DNA of 64,000 nucleotides. Source: Desulfomonile tiedjei DSM 6799. GTDB lineage: Bacteria; Desulfobacterota; Desulfomonilia; Desulfomonilales; Desulfomonilaceae. Where the stretch lies: the NCBI RefSeq assembly GCF_000266945.1, contig NC_018025.1, positions 1,798,001 through 1,862,000 on the forward strand. The letters run 5' to 3'. Positions within the stretch are counted from its first letter, which is position 1. Each line of letters begins with the position of its first letter. Positions 49,806 to 58,540 of the stretch are shown piece by piece. A program made the translations under genes and the position numbers. A model generated the notes under the pieces. The model was not told the origin of the DNA. It did not search any database and saw nothing but the letters and a program-made list of their open reading frames with translations.

Positions 49806-50402
49806 ATGCCGTCCAAAGGCGATATTACCCGAGCGCGAATCATTGACGCTGCACGAAGACTATTTCGTCTCCAGGGATATGCTCGGACCAGCATCGACGA
49901 TATCTGCAGCGAATCCGGTGTCAAAAGAGGCAATCTCTATTTCTACTTTAAATCAAAGGAAGAAGTGGCGGATGCTGCTATCAAGGATGCTCTGGACAAG
50001 CAGATCCCTTTTTTCGAGCAGATGATGGCAGACGAGACGGACCCTTTGAGAAGGATCGAATTGCTCATTGATGGCATCGTCGGATATCACGTAGCTCGCG
50101 GCTGCAATGCATGCTGACTGTTCGGCAACATCGCCCAGGAGCTGGGCGACAGCAATCGGGTGCTTGCTCAATCAGCCAATCGTTTTTTCGTGTTATGGGG
50201 CGAATTGCTTCGTTCTCATTTCGATCGGGCCAAAGCTCAAGGATGTCTCGAGCCCGATGCGGATACGGATGGACTCAGCAGACTGGTAATGAGTACCATT
50301 GAAGGGGCGCTTCTGCTCTGCAAAGCATCCAAGGATACGGAAGCTTTTAAGAAGACGGCAGAGGCTCTCAAGCAGGCAATCAGACCGGGAAGAGGAGCAT
50401 AA
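49806..50402 (+). CDS. TetR-family regulator with an in-frame TGA: candidate selenoprotein (or nonsense pseudogene)
   Basis: Read conventionally, the frame stops after 103 residues. Read through the TGA at 50115-50117 it continues in the same frame to 50402, giving a normal 198-residue TetR protein. The helix-turn-helix is RIIDAARRLFRLQGYARTSI, then DDICSESGVKRGNLYFYFKS. The C-terminal domain (LFGNIAQELGDSNRVLAQSA, SRLVMSTIEGALLLCKASKD) lies after the TGA. Many TetR relatives have a conserved Cys directly before L(F/I)GNxAxE; here that position is TGA, in the context GCNAC-X-LFGN. A SECIS-like hairpin follows at 50131-50149. Selenocysteine is therefore likely, though a recent nonsense mutation cannot be excluded. 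It probably regulates the three genes downstream. Confidence 0.7.
50131..50149 (+). promoter_or_regulatory. Candidate bacterial SECIS hairpin
   Basis: TCGCCCAG-GAG-CTGGGCGA forms a perfect 8-bp stem with a 3-nt loop beginning with G. The loop starts 22 bases after the TGA. Known bacterial SECIS elements have an apical loop about 16-37 nt past UGA with a G in its first two positions, which this satisfies. Confidence 0.65.
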
Positions 50403-50472
50403 GGCAGCGATCCGGCGTGCATGAGCATGCGTAAGAAATAGACTTTACAGTCAGTCAAAAAAAGGAGCAGTC

Positions 50473-51231
50473 ATGAGTTCCCACATGCTTACCGAATCAC
50501 TTACTGCATTTTTCAAGAACTTCAACGTCCCGGTTTTCGGGATCTCCGCGGCCGAAGCACTGGAGACGGAGCCCGCAGGCTCGAGACCCTCGGACCGCCT
50601 TGAAAGAGCACAAAGCCTGGTGAGCTTGGGAATGCCGGTACCAAAAGGGGTATTTCGCGCGAAAGAGGGGAGTGAAGCGCTGTACTGGCGTACGGCTAAT
50701 ATCTACTATCGTCAGATTGACGCTCTGGTCCTGAGAACGGCCATTTTCCTCGAGGAACACGGAGAAACCGCGGTTCCTGTGTACGGTTGTTTTCCGTATG
50801 CAATACGGGGAAAAGGCGACATGGTCGGAGATCTCGATCTCATCAAGGTCGGCGTTGCGACAGGAATAGGCGCAAAAGGTAAGAATGGACTGCTCTATCA
50901 CACGATGTACGGTCCCAGGCTGATTCTCGGCGGAATTATTACCACAGCGAATCTGGAAAGCTTCGCATGGCCCGAATGCGATCAGAAGGGATGTCCTGTA
51001 GATTGTTTCGATTGTCAGGATCGGTGTCCTGTTTCGGCCATTGAAAAGGATGGGAAGGTGAACGGGCCCCGTTGCACCAAGCAGTCGTCTGTGAGCCCAC
51101 TCTTTTCCCATATGATGAAGTCCGGCAAACCCCAGCCGAAGGAGCTTCAGATGCTTAACCACGTCACGGCTGTGGACGACCATTCCTGGTATTCATGTAT
51201 AGCCTGCGTGGCGGTATGCCCGCACATGTGA
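50473..51231 (+). CDS. 4Fe-4S cluster protein, epoxyqueuosine-reductase-like
   Basis: The protein has 252 residues with AAAGGAG upstream. The middle (VGVATGIGAKGKNGLLYHTM, then YGPRLILGGIITTANLE) matches the QueG-type region. Two cluster motifs follow: KGCPVDCFDCQDRCPVSAIE and, at the C-terminus, YSCIACVAVCPHM. It is shorter than QueG and stops at the last cluster. Its setting beside acyl-CoA enzymes argues for an electron-transfer or reductase role rather than tRNA modification. Function not established. Confidence 0.7.
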   Translation: MSSHMLTESLTAFFKNFNVPVFGISAAEALETEPAGSRPSDRLERAQSLVSLGMPVPKGVFRAKEGSEALYWRTANIYYRQIDALVLRTAIFLEEHGETAVPVYGCFPYAIRGKGDMVGDLDLIKVGVATGIGAKGKNGLLYHTMYGPRLILGGIITTANLESFAWPECDQKGCPVDCFDCQDRCPVSAIEKDGKVNGPRCTKQSSVSPLFSHMMKSGKPQPKELQMLNHVTAVDDHSWYSCIACVAVCPHM

Positions 51232-51284
51232 TTACCGACGATTGAAGTTGCCTTAATCAACAAGTCTTTATTGAGGAGGTGAGC

Positions 51285-52034
51285 ATGCAGTACGTGGAGT
51301 TGTTGCAGGAGGAAAATCTTGCCCTGGTCGCATTAAATCGAGGCAAGGTGAATGCGTTAAACGATGAAGTTGTCGGGGAACTGACTTCGTGTCTTGAGAA
51401 GCTTGCAGCGGACGTTTCCGTTGCTGCGGTTATCCTGACGGGGAAAGGAAAGTTCTTCTCGTTCGGTTTTGATATTCCCCACTTCATGAGCTACTCAAAG
51501 GAAGACTTTACCAGGTATCTGGAGAGCTTTTCCTTCCTGTATACCAAGGTGTACCTGTTTCCTAAACCGGTGATTGCAGCACTCAACGGTCATGCTATCG
51601 CAGGTGGATGTATGCTGGCAAACGCATGCGACTACCGGATAATGACCGAAGGAAAGGGAAAGATTTCCCTCAATGAGGTTACGTTCGGATCGTCCGTGTT
51701 TGCCGGAGCGGTGGACATTTTGAAAGCCCTGGTGGGATCGAGGAACGCTGAAACCATTCTTCTGGGTGGAAACATGTACAGCGCGGAACAGGCAGAAACT
51801 CTGGGGCTTATCGATCGGAGGACATCCGAAGAGAACCTGATGAGTGAAGCAAAGAGAATTGCCCGGGATTGCGGACGGCTGGATCGCAGAGCGTTTGAAA
51901 GCATAAAGAGGCTGCTCAGATATGAACTGGTAGAGCGATACAAGGAACGAGAGGCAGCGTCAATTTCGGAATTCGTCGAGATCTGGTATTCGGAAGAAAC
52001 GCGAAATCAGATAAAAAACATTGCTATTCGTTAA
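51285..52034 (+). CDS. Enoyl-CoA hydratase/isomerase family protein
   Basis: 249 residues from the ATG at 51285, with GAGGAGG upstream; two codons earlier a GTG is possible. Crotonase fold: ILTGKGKFFSFGFDIPHFM (oxyanion loop) and LNGHAIAGGCMLANACDYRI. The next segment, ISLNEVTFGSSVFAGAVDIL, has one Glu near the catalytic position. It is about 30% or so like the other hydratase by eye but clearly not the same gene. Part of the tetR-FeS-hydratase-MBL run; substrate unknown. Confidence 0.85.
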   Translation: MQYVELLQEENLALVALNRGKVNALNDEVVGELTSCLEKLAADVSVAAVILTGKGKFFSFGFDIPHFMSYSKEDFTRYLESFSFLYTKVYLFPKPVIAALNGHAIAGGCMLANACDYRIMTEGKGKISLNEVTFGSSVFAGAVDILKALVGSRNAETILLGGNMYSAEQAETLGLIDRRTSEENLMSEAKRIARDCGRLDRRAFESIKRLLRYELVERYKEREAASISEFVEIWYSEETRNQIKNIAIR

Positions 52035-52071
52035 AGGACCGCCATAGCGGAATTCATTCCCGGAGCACATT

Positions 52072-52995
52072 ATGCAACCACTTGAAATACTACCCGATCT
52101 ATTTTTTATCCAGCGTGGTTACCTTAACGGAAATCATTTCGTGTACAGGTCGGATAAGTCAATCCTGATAGACACTGCCTATATTAGGGATTTCAGGGAT
52201 ACCGAAAAAGCGTTGAACGACCTGGGAGTAAACCTTTCCCGGGTCGAGATGATCGTCAATACGCATTGTCACTGCGATCACGTCGGTGGGAACAGGATTA
52301 TTCAGGAGAGATCCGATTGCCGAATCGCCATGCATGAGATAGGCAAGTACTTCATTGATATGAAAGATTCATGGTCCACGTGGTGGAAATATTACATGCA
52401 GGAGGCGGATTTCTTCAGATGCGATGTGGGGCTGAAAGATGAAGACGTGCTTGCGGTCGGTCCTTACGAGTTTCGGGTATTGCATACTCCGGGGCATTCC
52501 GCGGACGGAATGGTTTTGTACCACGAAGCCGAGAAACTCCTCATTTCGTCGGACACTCTATGGGAAAACGATATGGCGGTTATGACCATGAGAGTCGAAG
52601 GTTCCACTGCGATTTTTTCCATGCTCGAATCTTTGAAAAAGCTCTCATCGCTTGACATCAAGATGGTTTTTCCGGGACATGGAGACCCCTTTTACGATGC
52701 TCAGGGAGCTATACAGAAAACCAAAGAAAGACTTTTCGATTTTCTGGAAAATCCGAAACGGGTCGGCAACGACTTGATCAAGAAGATTATTATCTACACC
52801 TTGATGATGAAGAGGAGCATCGACGAGGAAACCTTTTACGACTATCTCATGACAACGCCCTGGTTTGTTGAAACCGTGGATCTCTATTTCGACGGCAAGT
52901 ACGAGAAGAAATATCACGATACCATGCAGGGCTTTTTCAGGCGAGGGATTGTGAAACGAAATTGCGGCACACTTTTTACCACTGTCAAACCGTGA
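52072..52995 (+). CDS. Metallo-beta-lactamase-fold hydrolase
   Basis: The protein has 307 residues. The metal motif HxHxDH is NTHCHCDHVGGN. Further ligands are in LHTPGHSADGMVLYH, SSDTLWENDMAVM and FPGHGDPFYDA. The C-terminal 100 residues are helical. This is the lactonase/thioesterase-like branch. It is the last gene of the apparent operon with the enoyl-CoA hydratase, so an acyl-CoA or thioester hydrolase is a reasonable guess. Confidence 0.85.
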   Translation: MQPLEILPDLFFIQRGYLNGNHFVYRSDKSILIDTAYIRDFRDTEKALNDLGVNLSRVEMIVNTHCHCDHVGGNRIIQERSDCRIAMHEIGKYFIDMKDSWSTWWKYYMQEADFFRCDVGLKDEDVLAVGPYEFRVLHTPGHSADGMVLYHEAEKLLISSDTLWENDMAVMTMRVEGSTAIFSMLESLKKLSSLDIKMVFPGHGDPFYDAQGAIQKTKERLFDFLENPKRVGNDLIKKIIIYTLMMKRSIDEETFYDYLMTTPWFVETVDLYFDGKYEKKYHDTMQGFFRRGIVKRNCGTLFTTVKP

Positions 52996-53149
52996 ACTCC
53001 GAAAAAAATCTTGTCCGCACCAGTTGCCGGAAACGAATCAACCTATTATTATCACACATAGTATCGCATCCTTTTAGTGCTTGACTGCGATCTCCTGCTG
53101 AAGTATTGTTCGACCACTTTAGAAGCCCCCTCTTCTGTGGGTGAAATCC

Positions 53150-53692
53150 ATGGCTGAACGTGAAGATGACGATCTTACAGTGCAATTGCTGACACAGTTA
53201 AGAGATGAAATGCGCGCAATGCGTGACTCCGTCGATATGAGGTTCGACTCACTTGATAACCGCATGAAATCTCTTGAAACGAGAATGATATCGCTTGAAG
53301 GAGCAGTTGGTTCCCTTCAGACGCAAGTTGATTCTCTTCAGACTCAAGTTGGTTCCCTTCAGACTCAAGTTGGTTCCCTTCAGACTCAAGTTGGTTCCCT
53401 TCAGACTCAAGTTGGTTCCCTTCAGACTCAAGTTGATTCCCTTCAGACACAAGCTGATTTCTTTCAGCGTCGATTGGACCATTTCGAAGCCAGACTCGAC
53501 AGCATGGAGGAACGAAACGAGACCCGTAATCAGGACCTTTTGCGTCGTTTCGGTCTCCTGGAATCAGACCTCAAGAAATTCGCCTCTGTTGCCAATGAAG
53601 CCATCCTGCATTATGCTGGGGAAATGGACTCTGTTAGGGACCGCGTACTGTACATAGAAAACAAACTCGGAATCCCCTACCCCAATGACTAA
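53150..53692 (+). CDS. Coiled-coil protein with perfect heptad repeats
   Basis: 180 residues from the ATG at 53150; a GTG three codons earlier is possible. The whole chain is predicted helical with heptads: MRDSVDMRFDSLDNRMKSLE, then seven units of (G/D)SLQTQV(A), then FFQRRLDHFEARLDSMEERN. A C-terminal part (DLKKFASVANEAILHYAGEM) is less regular. No signal peptide. It resembles small coiled-coil proteins related to chromosome or phage-tail scaffolds, but no partner is indicated. Confidence 0.75.
   Translation: MAEREDDDLTVQLLTQLRDEMRAMRDSVDMRFDSLDNRMKSLETRMISLEGAVGSLQTQVDSLQTQVGSLQTQVGSLQTQVGSLQTQVGSLQTQVDSLQTQADFFQRRLDHFEARLDSMEERNETRNQDLLRRFGLLESDLKKFASVANEAILHYAGEMDSVRDRVLYIENKLGIPYPND
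53309..53455 (+). repeat. Seven 21-bp tandem repeats in the coiled-coil gene
   Basis: Units of the type GGTTCCCTTCAGACTCAAGTT begin at 53309, 53330, 53351, 53372, 53393, 53414 and 53435. The central four are identical, the outer ones differ at a few bases, which suggests recent expansion by slippage. Because 21 is a multiple of three and seven, copy-number change preserves both reading frame and heptad phase. Confidence 0.85.
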
Positions 53693-53715
53693 CTAGAACA
53701 TATTCGGATCACACA

Positions 53716-54354
53716 ATGAATCTCCAGGGTCATCTCCGGCGATACATGGAATTGGTCGCTCGGGCGGATAGACTGTTCGATACTGTTGCGCACTCTCACG
53801 GTAATCTCATGGCCTGCAAAGCAGGATGCGACGACTGCTGTCACGTATATTTCAGAGTGACGCTGATTGAAGCGTTTGTTATCAACCAGGCCTTCAAACA
53901 GAATGTCTCCGATGGCTTTCGATCTAGGGCCATTTCCAGGGCCGAGCAGGTCGAACCGCTTTTTCGGCAGGCCGAGCAACTCATCGCACTGGCAGATGAA
54001 AAAGGGCAGGCAATTGAGACCGCTTCCCGGATCAAGATTCGATGCCCTCTCAACGAAGACCATGCCTGCATATTGTACGAGTATCGGCCCATAACCTGCC
54101 GTCTGTACGGTACTCCCCAGAAAATGGCCGGCAAAGTTGTCTCCTGTCCAAGGAACGGATTTCTGGCGGGAACCAAGTACACGACTATCGATATCGATGA
54201 CATACAGAAGCGTTTATCCCGGTATTCACGCGATTTGCTCGTGGATTTAGTGGGGATCGATCCTCAGCCGCCGGGACCTCTGTACTGCATTTCGGATGTC
54301 ATCAGAACCACCTTCGACAAAAACTACTTTCTCTCATTGAGCGAATCGCTTTGA
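53716..54354 (+). CDS. YkgJ-family Cys-cluster (zinc- or Fe-S-binding) protein
   Basis: The protein has 212 residues. CxxxCxxCC pattern in LMACKAGCDDCCHVYF, then IRCPLNEDHACILYEYRPITC followed by RLYGTP, and VSCPRNGF. These are the eight Cys-type positions of the family. The middle is helical. The family is poorly characterised; metal binding is expected. Its stop overlaps the start of the methyltransferase gene (TTGA), so they are co-translated. Confidence 0.82.
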   Translation: MNLQGHLRRYMELVARADRLFDTVAHSHGNLMACKAGCDDCCHVYFRVTLIEAFVINQAFKQNVSDGFRSRAISRAEQVEPLFRQAEQLIALADEKGQAIETASRIKIRCPLNEDHACILYEYRPITCRLYGTPQKMAGKVVSCPRNGFLAGTKYTTIDIDDIQKRLSRYSRDLLVDLVGIDPQPPGPLYCISDVIRTTFDKNYFLSLSESL

Positions 54355-54995
54355 AGCGTAAATCTCGAAAAACTCAGCCCGGCGCAACAGGCTGCCTTGA
54401 TGTAGGAGAGCGACTGAGGCTTGTTCCTTATTGGGAGCGGGGTATTCACAAGACAGACAGATTGGAAATTGTTCTGGACCCCGGACCGGCATTCGGCATC
54501 GGCGACCATCCGACAACAATAATAGCACTGGAATACCTTGAAAAGGCAGTGCATGTCATTGGAAGTAGGCCATTCTCTTTACTGGACGTGGGGACCGGCA
54601 CAGGAGTGCTGGCCCTGGCGGGAATAGCTATGGGATCGCATCTTACCCTGGGCCTGGATATCGATTGCGCTTCCGTCTATGTGGCTCGATGGAATCTCAA
54701 GTGTAACAGCCCTGACCGAGAAAGCTCCGCCTCATTTGTGGTGGGCGGGGTGGAATGTGCCAGGGGGAAGTTCGATATAGTCACTGCAAATCTGGCAGCT
54801 CCCACGCTCCTGAGAATTCGAGATCAATTATCTGCTTGCGTAGGAAAAGTCCTTGTCCTTTCCGGAATTGCAGAAGTGATGAAAGAACAGGTTCTGGACG
54901 TTTATTCGGCTCTGGGGCTTGTTCTGAAAGAGAGTGATGGAAGACAAGAGTGGAATGGGGCGCTTTTTGTAAAGGCGTCTGATGCGCTTCTCTGA
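54351..54995 (+). CDS. PrmA-like SAM-dependent methyltransferase
   Basis: 214 residues from a TTG that overlaps the stop of the YkgJ gene. SAM motif I is LLDVGTGTGVLALAGIAMGS, acidic motif II LGLDIDCASVYVA, and motif IV NLAAPTLLRIRDQL. Upstream, PGPAFGIGDHPTT is the PrmA GTGxHPTT substrate/SAM region in altered form. PrmA is normally about 290 residues with an N-terminal L11-recognition domain; that domain is missing, so the substrate may not be ribosomal protein L11. Confidence 0.8.
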   Translation: MKRKSRKTQPGATGCLDVGERLRLVPYWERGIHKTDRLEIVLDPGPAFGIGDHPTTIIALEYLEKAVHVIGSRPFSLLDVGTGTGVLALAGIAMGSHLTLGLDIDCASVYVARWNLKCNSPDRESSASFVVGGVECARGKFDIVTANLAAPTLLRIRDQLSACVGKVLVLSGIAEVMKEQVLDVYSALGLVLKESDGRQEWNGALFVKASDALL

Positions 54996-55002
54996 AGCGA
55001 AG

Positions 55003-55029
55003 CAGGGGAGGGGCACTGCCCCTCCCCTG
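55003..55029. terminator. Bidirectional terminator between the PrmA-like gene and dsrD
   Basis: CAGGGGAGGGGC-ACT-GCCCCTCCCCTG is a perfect 12-bp hairpin in the 79-base gap between convergent genes. T-runs are poor on both sides. Confidence 0.6.
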
Positions 55030-55074
55030 AACCCGAAGCTCGGTCAAAGGATCCGGTTCAACCAGCCGAAGGGA

Positions 55075-55314
55075 CTAGTCCTCTTCCAGATGCTGCTTTC
55101 CCATGCCCTTCAGGCCGATCAAGGTCGTGCTTCCACTTGACCAATACTCGAGAGTTCCTTCCTGGACCATCTTGTTGACCAGGTTTTTGATGTCCCGGTT
55201 TTTCCATTCGGGAACCATCGAGTAAAAGTCCTTCAGATAGAACTTTGATTTGGTTTTGCTCTTGGTTGTAAGAGTGTCTACTATAGCTTTTTTTGCTTCA
55301 TCTTCGGTCATCAT
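55075..55314 (-). CDS. dsrD: Dissimilatory sulfite reductase-associated protein DsrD
   Basis: The protein has 79 residues with GGAG upstream. Winged-helix-like: KKAIVDTLTTKSKTKSKFYL, then FYSMVPEWKNRDIKNLVNKM and GTLEYWSSGSTTLIGLKGMG. DsrD is the small basic protein that follows dsrB in sulfate reducers and stimulates sulfite reduction; it marks the reductive, not the oxidative, Dsr type. It is the third gene of the operon. Confidence 0.93.
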   Translation of the reverse strand: MMTEDEAKKAIVDTLTTKSKTKSKFYLKDFYSMVPEWKNRDIKNLVNKMVQEGTLEYWSSGSTTLIGLKGMGKQHLEED

Positions 55315-55337
55315 GGAAAAAAACTCCTTTTGACCAA

Positions 55338-56456
55338 CTAGAACTTGAATTGGGTCGACTGCCGCCAGGTTGTATAGGCAAAGCGATAATCATCAATGAG
55401 ATGATGGGTGAACGGAATCTGGGTTTTCTCGAAGAAGCGTTCCCAACCGATTCTTTCAGCCCAATCGCCAAGTCGCTCGTACTTGCGTGCGTCTTTCGCG
55501 TACACGTCCACAATGTTCTTCACTGCTGCGACGGTGCTGCCCCAACGCGGCGGCTCATTGGGGATGAACGGGATAACGACTTTGGAGAACTTCGGCTTGC
55601 TGATTCTGTTGGAAAGCTTGCCGCCGACGAGGATGGCGATTCCGCTTCCGACTTCATCCGCCAGAGGCATGGCTGCGCACATGGTGTAGCAGTTACCGCA
55701 GAACATGCAGCGCTCACCGTTTACTTCGAGGCTCTTCAAGCCACCTGCAGACTTGGCCGGCTTAATGGCTGCCGTGGGGCAGGCCGCAATTGCGAGGGGG
55801 AGTTCGCACAGCTTGTCGATCCACTCACCATCGATCATGGGCGGTTTGCGGTGAATTCCGAGGATCGCTATGTCCGAACAATGGACTGCGCCGCACATAT
55901 TCAGACAGCAAGCCAGAGAGACTCGCACGGGTGCGGGCATGTTCATGGAACCGAATTCTTCGAACAGACCGTCCATAACCGCCTTGACCACGCCGGAAGC
56001 GTCGATCGCGGGGGTGTGGCAATGAGCCCAACCCTGGGTATGAACGATGTTGGTGATACCGGAACCGGTTCCACCGATCGGGAACTTGTAAGAGCCCGCG
56101 GCGAACTTACGGCCCTTGAGATCGTCGATCAAGGGTTTCACCTTGCTCTTATCACTCACCAGGAACTCGATATTGTTTCTTGTCGTAAATCTCAGGTAAC
56201 CGTCGCAATACTTATCCGCTATCTCGCAGATTTCGCGAAGGTGCTCGACACTCATGAGGCGGCAGCCGCCTACACGGACCGTGTACACTTCATCGCCACC
56301 TTCAGCGACGTGTACCAGGACACCGGGCTCCAGGATTTCATGATATTCCCATTTGCCGAAATTCTTTTCGATAACGGGCGGGAAAAATTCTCTAAAATAC
56401 CTTGGGCCTATATCTGTAATTCTATCCTGTAGAGGATTGCTGGGATCGTAAGGCAT
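55338..56456 (-). CDS. dsrB: Dissimilatory sulfite reductase beta subunit
   Basis: The protein has 372 residues; AGGAGGTCAC lies before the ATG. Sirohaem/[4Fe-4S] Cys ligands lie in [17 protein letters not shown]. The inserted ferredoxin domain has [14 protein letters not shown] and [20 protein letters not shown], two [4Fe-4S] motifs. Substrate-side sequence [17 protein letters not shown] is conserved. With DsrA it forms the alpha2beta2 enzyme that reduces sulfite to the DsrC trisulfide, the terminal step of sulfate respiration in the cytoplasm. 14 bases separate it from dsrA. Confidence 0.97.
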   Translation of the reverse strand: MPYDPSNPLQDRITDIGPRYFREFFPPVIEKNFGKWEYHEILEPGVLVHVAEGGDEVYTVRVGGCRLMSVEHLREICEIADKYCDGYLRFTTRNNIEFLVSDKSKVKPLIDDLKGRKFAAGSYKFPIGGTGSGITNIVHTQGWAHCHTPAIDASGVVKAVMDGLFEEFGSMNMPAPVRVSLACCLNMCGAVHCSDIAILGIHRKPPMIDGEWIDKLCELPLAIAACPTAAIKPAKSAGGLKSLEVNGERCMFCGNCYTMCAAMPLADEVGSGIAILVGGKLSNRISKPKFSKVVIPFIPNEPPRWGSTVAAVKNIVDVYAKDARKYERLGDWAERIGWERFFEKTQIPFTHHLIDDYRFAYTTWRQSTQFKF

Positions 56457-56470
56457 CTGTGACCTCCTGT

Positions 56471-57760
56471 TTACCTTGGGTGTTTCGTTCGGTAGACTTC
56501 GATGTCTCGGGTCCAGCCGCCCTCGACCTCTTCCTCTTTCCAGAAGATGTACGGGTTGGATCTGGGCTCGTCCACCATTCTCGGATCGGGCTCCAGTTCG
56601 ATCACACGCAGGAATTCCTGCATGCTCTTTCTCTGGATCAACTCGCCGAGACGTTCACGGTTCTTGCCTTCTTCCATCCACCAATCCCAAACTTTTTCGA
56701 TCAACTCTTTCAGCTCATCGAACGGCGGCTCCATCTTCATGAACGGAACGGTGAGTGTGGACATCTGTGCACCTTCAAGAATCGGAGCTTTTGCGCCGAA
56801 CAGTATGCTCGCTCCGCGATCTTCACCGATCCTGAGGGCTCGAGGCATAACATTGAGGCAATGCATGCAGCGCACGCATTCTGCATTGTTGATCTCAAGC
56901 TTGCTGCCGTCCCAGCACATGCAGTTTGTCGGACAGAGATTAATGACTTCAGCAATAATATCGAACTTGCCCCAGTCTCTGCTGGAATGTGCACCCGCAT
57001 TGGGTTTCAGCTCGCCGCCCACATATGCTTTCACGGCTTCCTGGTTGATACGAATATCGTCTCTCCAGGTACCGATGACAGACATATCCGAACGAGCGAT
57101 GGAGGCCACGCAACCATTGGGGCATGCGTCAAATTTGAACTTGAACTTGTAAGGGAATGCAGGTCTGTGGAGTTCTTCCTGATAGGCATTGGTCATCTGA
57201 TGGCAAGCTTCCTGGCTGTCATAGCAGGCGAACTCGCAACGAGACATACCGAGGCAGCACTCGGGGGTTCTCAGGTTCGATCCCGAACCGCCCAGGTCCT
57301 GATTCAATTCATGGGTCATGTCGTAGAAGAGGGGCTCGAGATGATCGGTGGTAGTTCCCAAGAAGACGATATCACCGGTCGATCCGTGCATGTTCGTCAA
57401 ACCGCTTCCGTGTCTGTCCCACAGATCACAGAGTTCGCGCAGGAACTTGGTGGTGTAATACTTGCTTGAGGGCTGGTTCACACGAACAGTATGGAAATGA
57501 GCAACACCAGGGAACTGCTGCGGCTGATCGCAGTATCTTCCGATGATCCCTCCGCCGTATCCGAAAACACCCACGATTCCGCCGTGTTTCCAATGGGTGA
57601 CTTTGTCCTCGTAAGACATTTCCAGGACGCCAAGCAGGTCGTCAGGCGCGTCTTTCAGGATATGTTTCCCTTTTTCGACTTGCTGCTTGATATCGGAAAC
57701 GAAACTAGGCCACGGTCCATTTTCCAACTCATCAAGCATGGGAGTCTTGTGTTTTCCCAT
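56471..57760 (-). CDS. dsrA: Dissimilatory sulfite reductase alpha subunit
   Basis: The protein has 429 residues; AAGGAGG lies 7 bases upstream of the ATG. Sirohaem-cluster ligands: [20 protein letters not shown] and [12 protein letters not shown]. The ferredoxin insert has [15 protein letters not shown] and [18 protein letters not shown]. Length and the [10 protein letters not shown] signature are those of sulfate reducers. It is the first gene of the dsrABD operon, and the best evidence that the host respires sulfate or sulfite. dsrC and dsrMKJOP are not in the window. Confidence 0.97.
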   Translation of the reverse strand: MGKHKTPMLDELENGPWPSFVSDIKQQVEKGKHILKDAPDDLLGVLEMSYEDKVTHWKHGGIVGVFGYGGGIIGRYCDQPQQFPGVAHFHTVRVNQPSSKYYTTKFLRELCDLWDRHGSGLTNMHGSTGDIVFLGTTTDHLEPLFYDMTHELNQDLGGSGSNLRTPECCLGMSRCEFACYDSQEACHQMTNAYQEELHRPAFPYKFKFKFDACPNGCVASIARSDMSVIGTWRDDIRINQEAVKAYVGGELKPNAGAHSSRDWGKFDIIAEVINLCPTNCMCWDGSKLEINNAECVRCMHCLNVMPRALRIGEDRGASILFGAKAPILEGAQMSTLTVPFMKMEPPFDELKELIEKVWDWWMEEGKNRERLGELIQRKSMQEFLRVIELEPDPRMVDEPRSNPYIFWKEEEVEGGWTRDIEVYRTKHPR

Positions 57761-57957
57761 TAAGGTTCCTCCTTCTTTACTTCGGGTTTTTGTTTGTCCA
57801 TTTCATCGAGATCAGGCTAACTGCAGTGAACAAAAAAACAATTCCTCCAAAGAGCATTTTACCCTCTTTTTATGCTCCACTGAGGGAATAGTTTCGAATT
57901 TGCAGCGGGTTAAGTGAACGGGGAATTCTCCGGTCACCCGAACCTAGATTCGATCAA

Positions 57958-57986
57958 GTCTATCGCACAGCCCTTAACCAAGTCAA
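57958..57986 (-). promoter_or_regulatory. Possible dsrA promoter
   Basis: On the minus strand TTGACT (57986-57981), a 17-base spacer and ATAGAC (57963-57958). The -35 is strong, the -10 weak. It would leave a 5' untranslated leader of about 190 bases that includes a GAGCAT...ATGCTC stem. Confidence 0.4.
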
Positions 57987-58012
57987 GAAAAAACATGGAT
58001 TTTTCGCATCCA

Positions 58013-58120
58013 TTCAGTTATTCGCGGACAAAATCCCCCTGCCGCCCTTTCTAAAAGGGGAGGTAAAGAAGCAACGTGCAATTCTCTCCTTAGTAAGGGG
58101 GGGTTAGAGAGGATTTATAA
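58013..58120. repeat. Family D element in the 57761-58540 gap
   Basis: CATTCAGTTATTCGCGGACA, C tracts and G tracts around GGTAAAGAAGCAACGTGCAA, and GAGGATTTATAAAGTC form the inverse of 18261-18362. The gap also holds the dsrA promoter and, at 58391-58461, a family H palindrome (GGCTGGAGGTATCC and GGACACCTCAGCC). I see no gene in it. Confidence 0.6.
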
Positions 58121-58540
58121 AGTCGGAGCGACCGACATCGCAGGAAAAGATTTTCTCTGCTCCGTGTCAGTGAATGATTATGATTTTGCATGACAAATGA
58201 ATCGGCTGTTATCCCTTTGTGACAAAGCAAAAAAGGCTTTCTCTGTGAACTCCCGATTCATCCGATTTCCAACCATTTACAGCAGAGGACCCCGGCACCG
58301 TCAATAAAACGATTCGAATTGACGAATATCGTCGAGCCGATTATAGACCAAATTCTCTGATACCGATTCGCTTTTCTTCTCATAATCTGGGGGGCTGGAG
58401 GTATCCTTCGCTCCGGACGACGCAAAGCCCGTCTAATCACCCGCTCAGGACACCTCAGCCTTCGCTATCTTATAGGCACGACTGCCAAATGGTATGGGCA
58501 TTTCCCTATTGAGGTTGCGGTTTTTGAAATCGGAGAAGAG

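Noticed and set aside
49806-50117. A 103-residue truncated TetR as the final product
   Set aside because: The same frame continues past the TGA with the conserved C-terminal TetR domain, so truncation is less likely than readthrough, though not excluded.
53309-53455. Possible CRISPR array (regular short repeats)
   Set aside because: Units are contiguous 21-mers without spacers and lie in frame inside a coiled-coil gene.
55293-57469. Plus-strand open frames of 379 and 336 codons
   Set aside because: They lie opposite dsrB and dsrA, whose motifs are unmistakable; long antisense frames are a composition effect.
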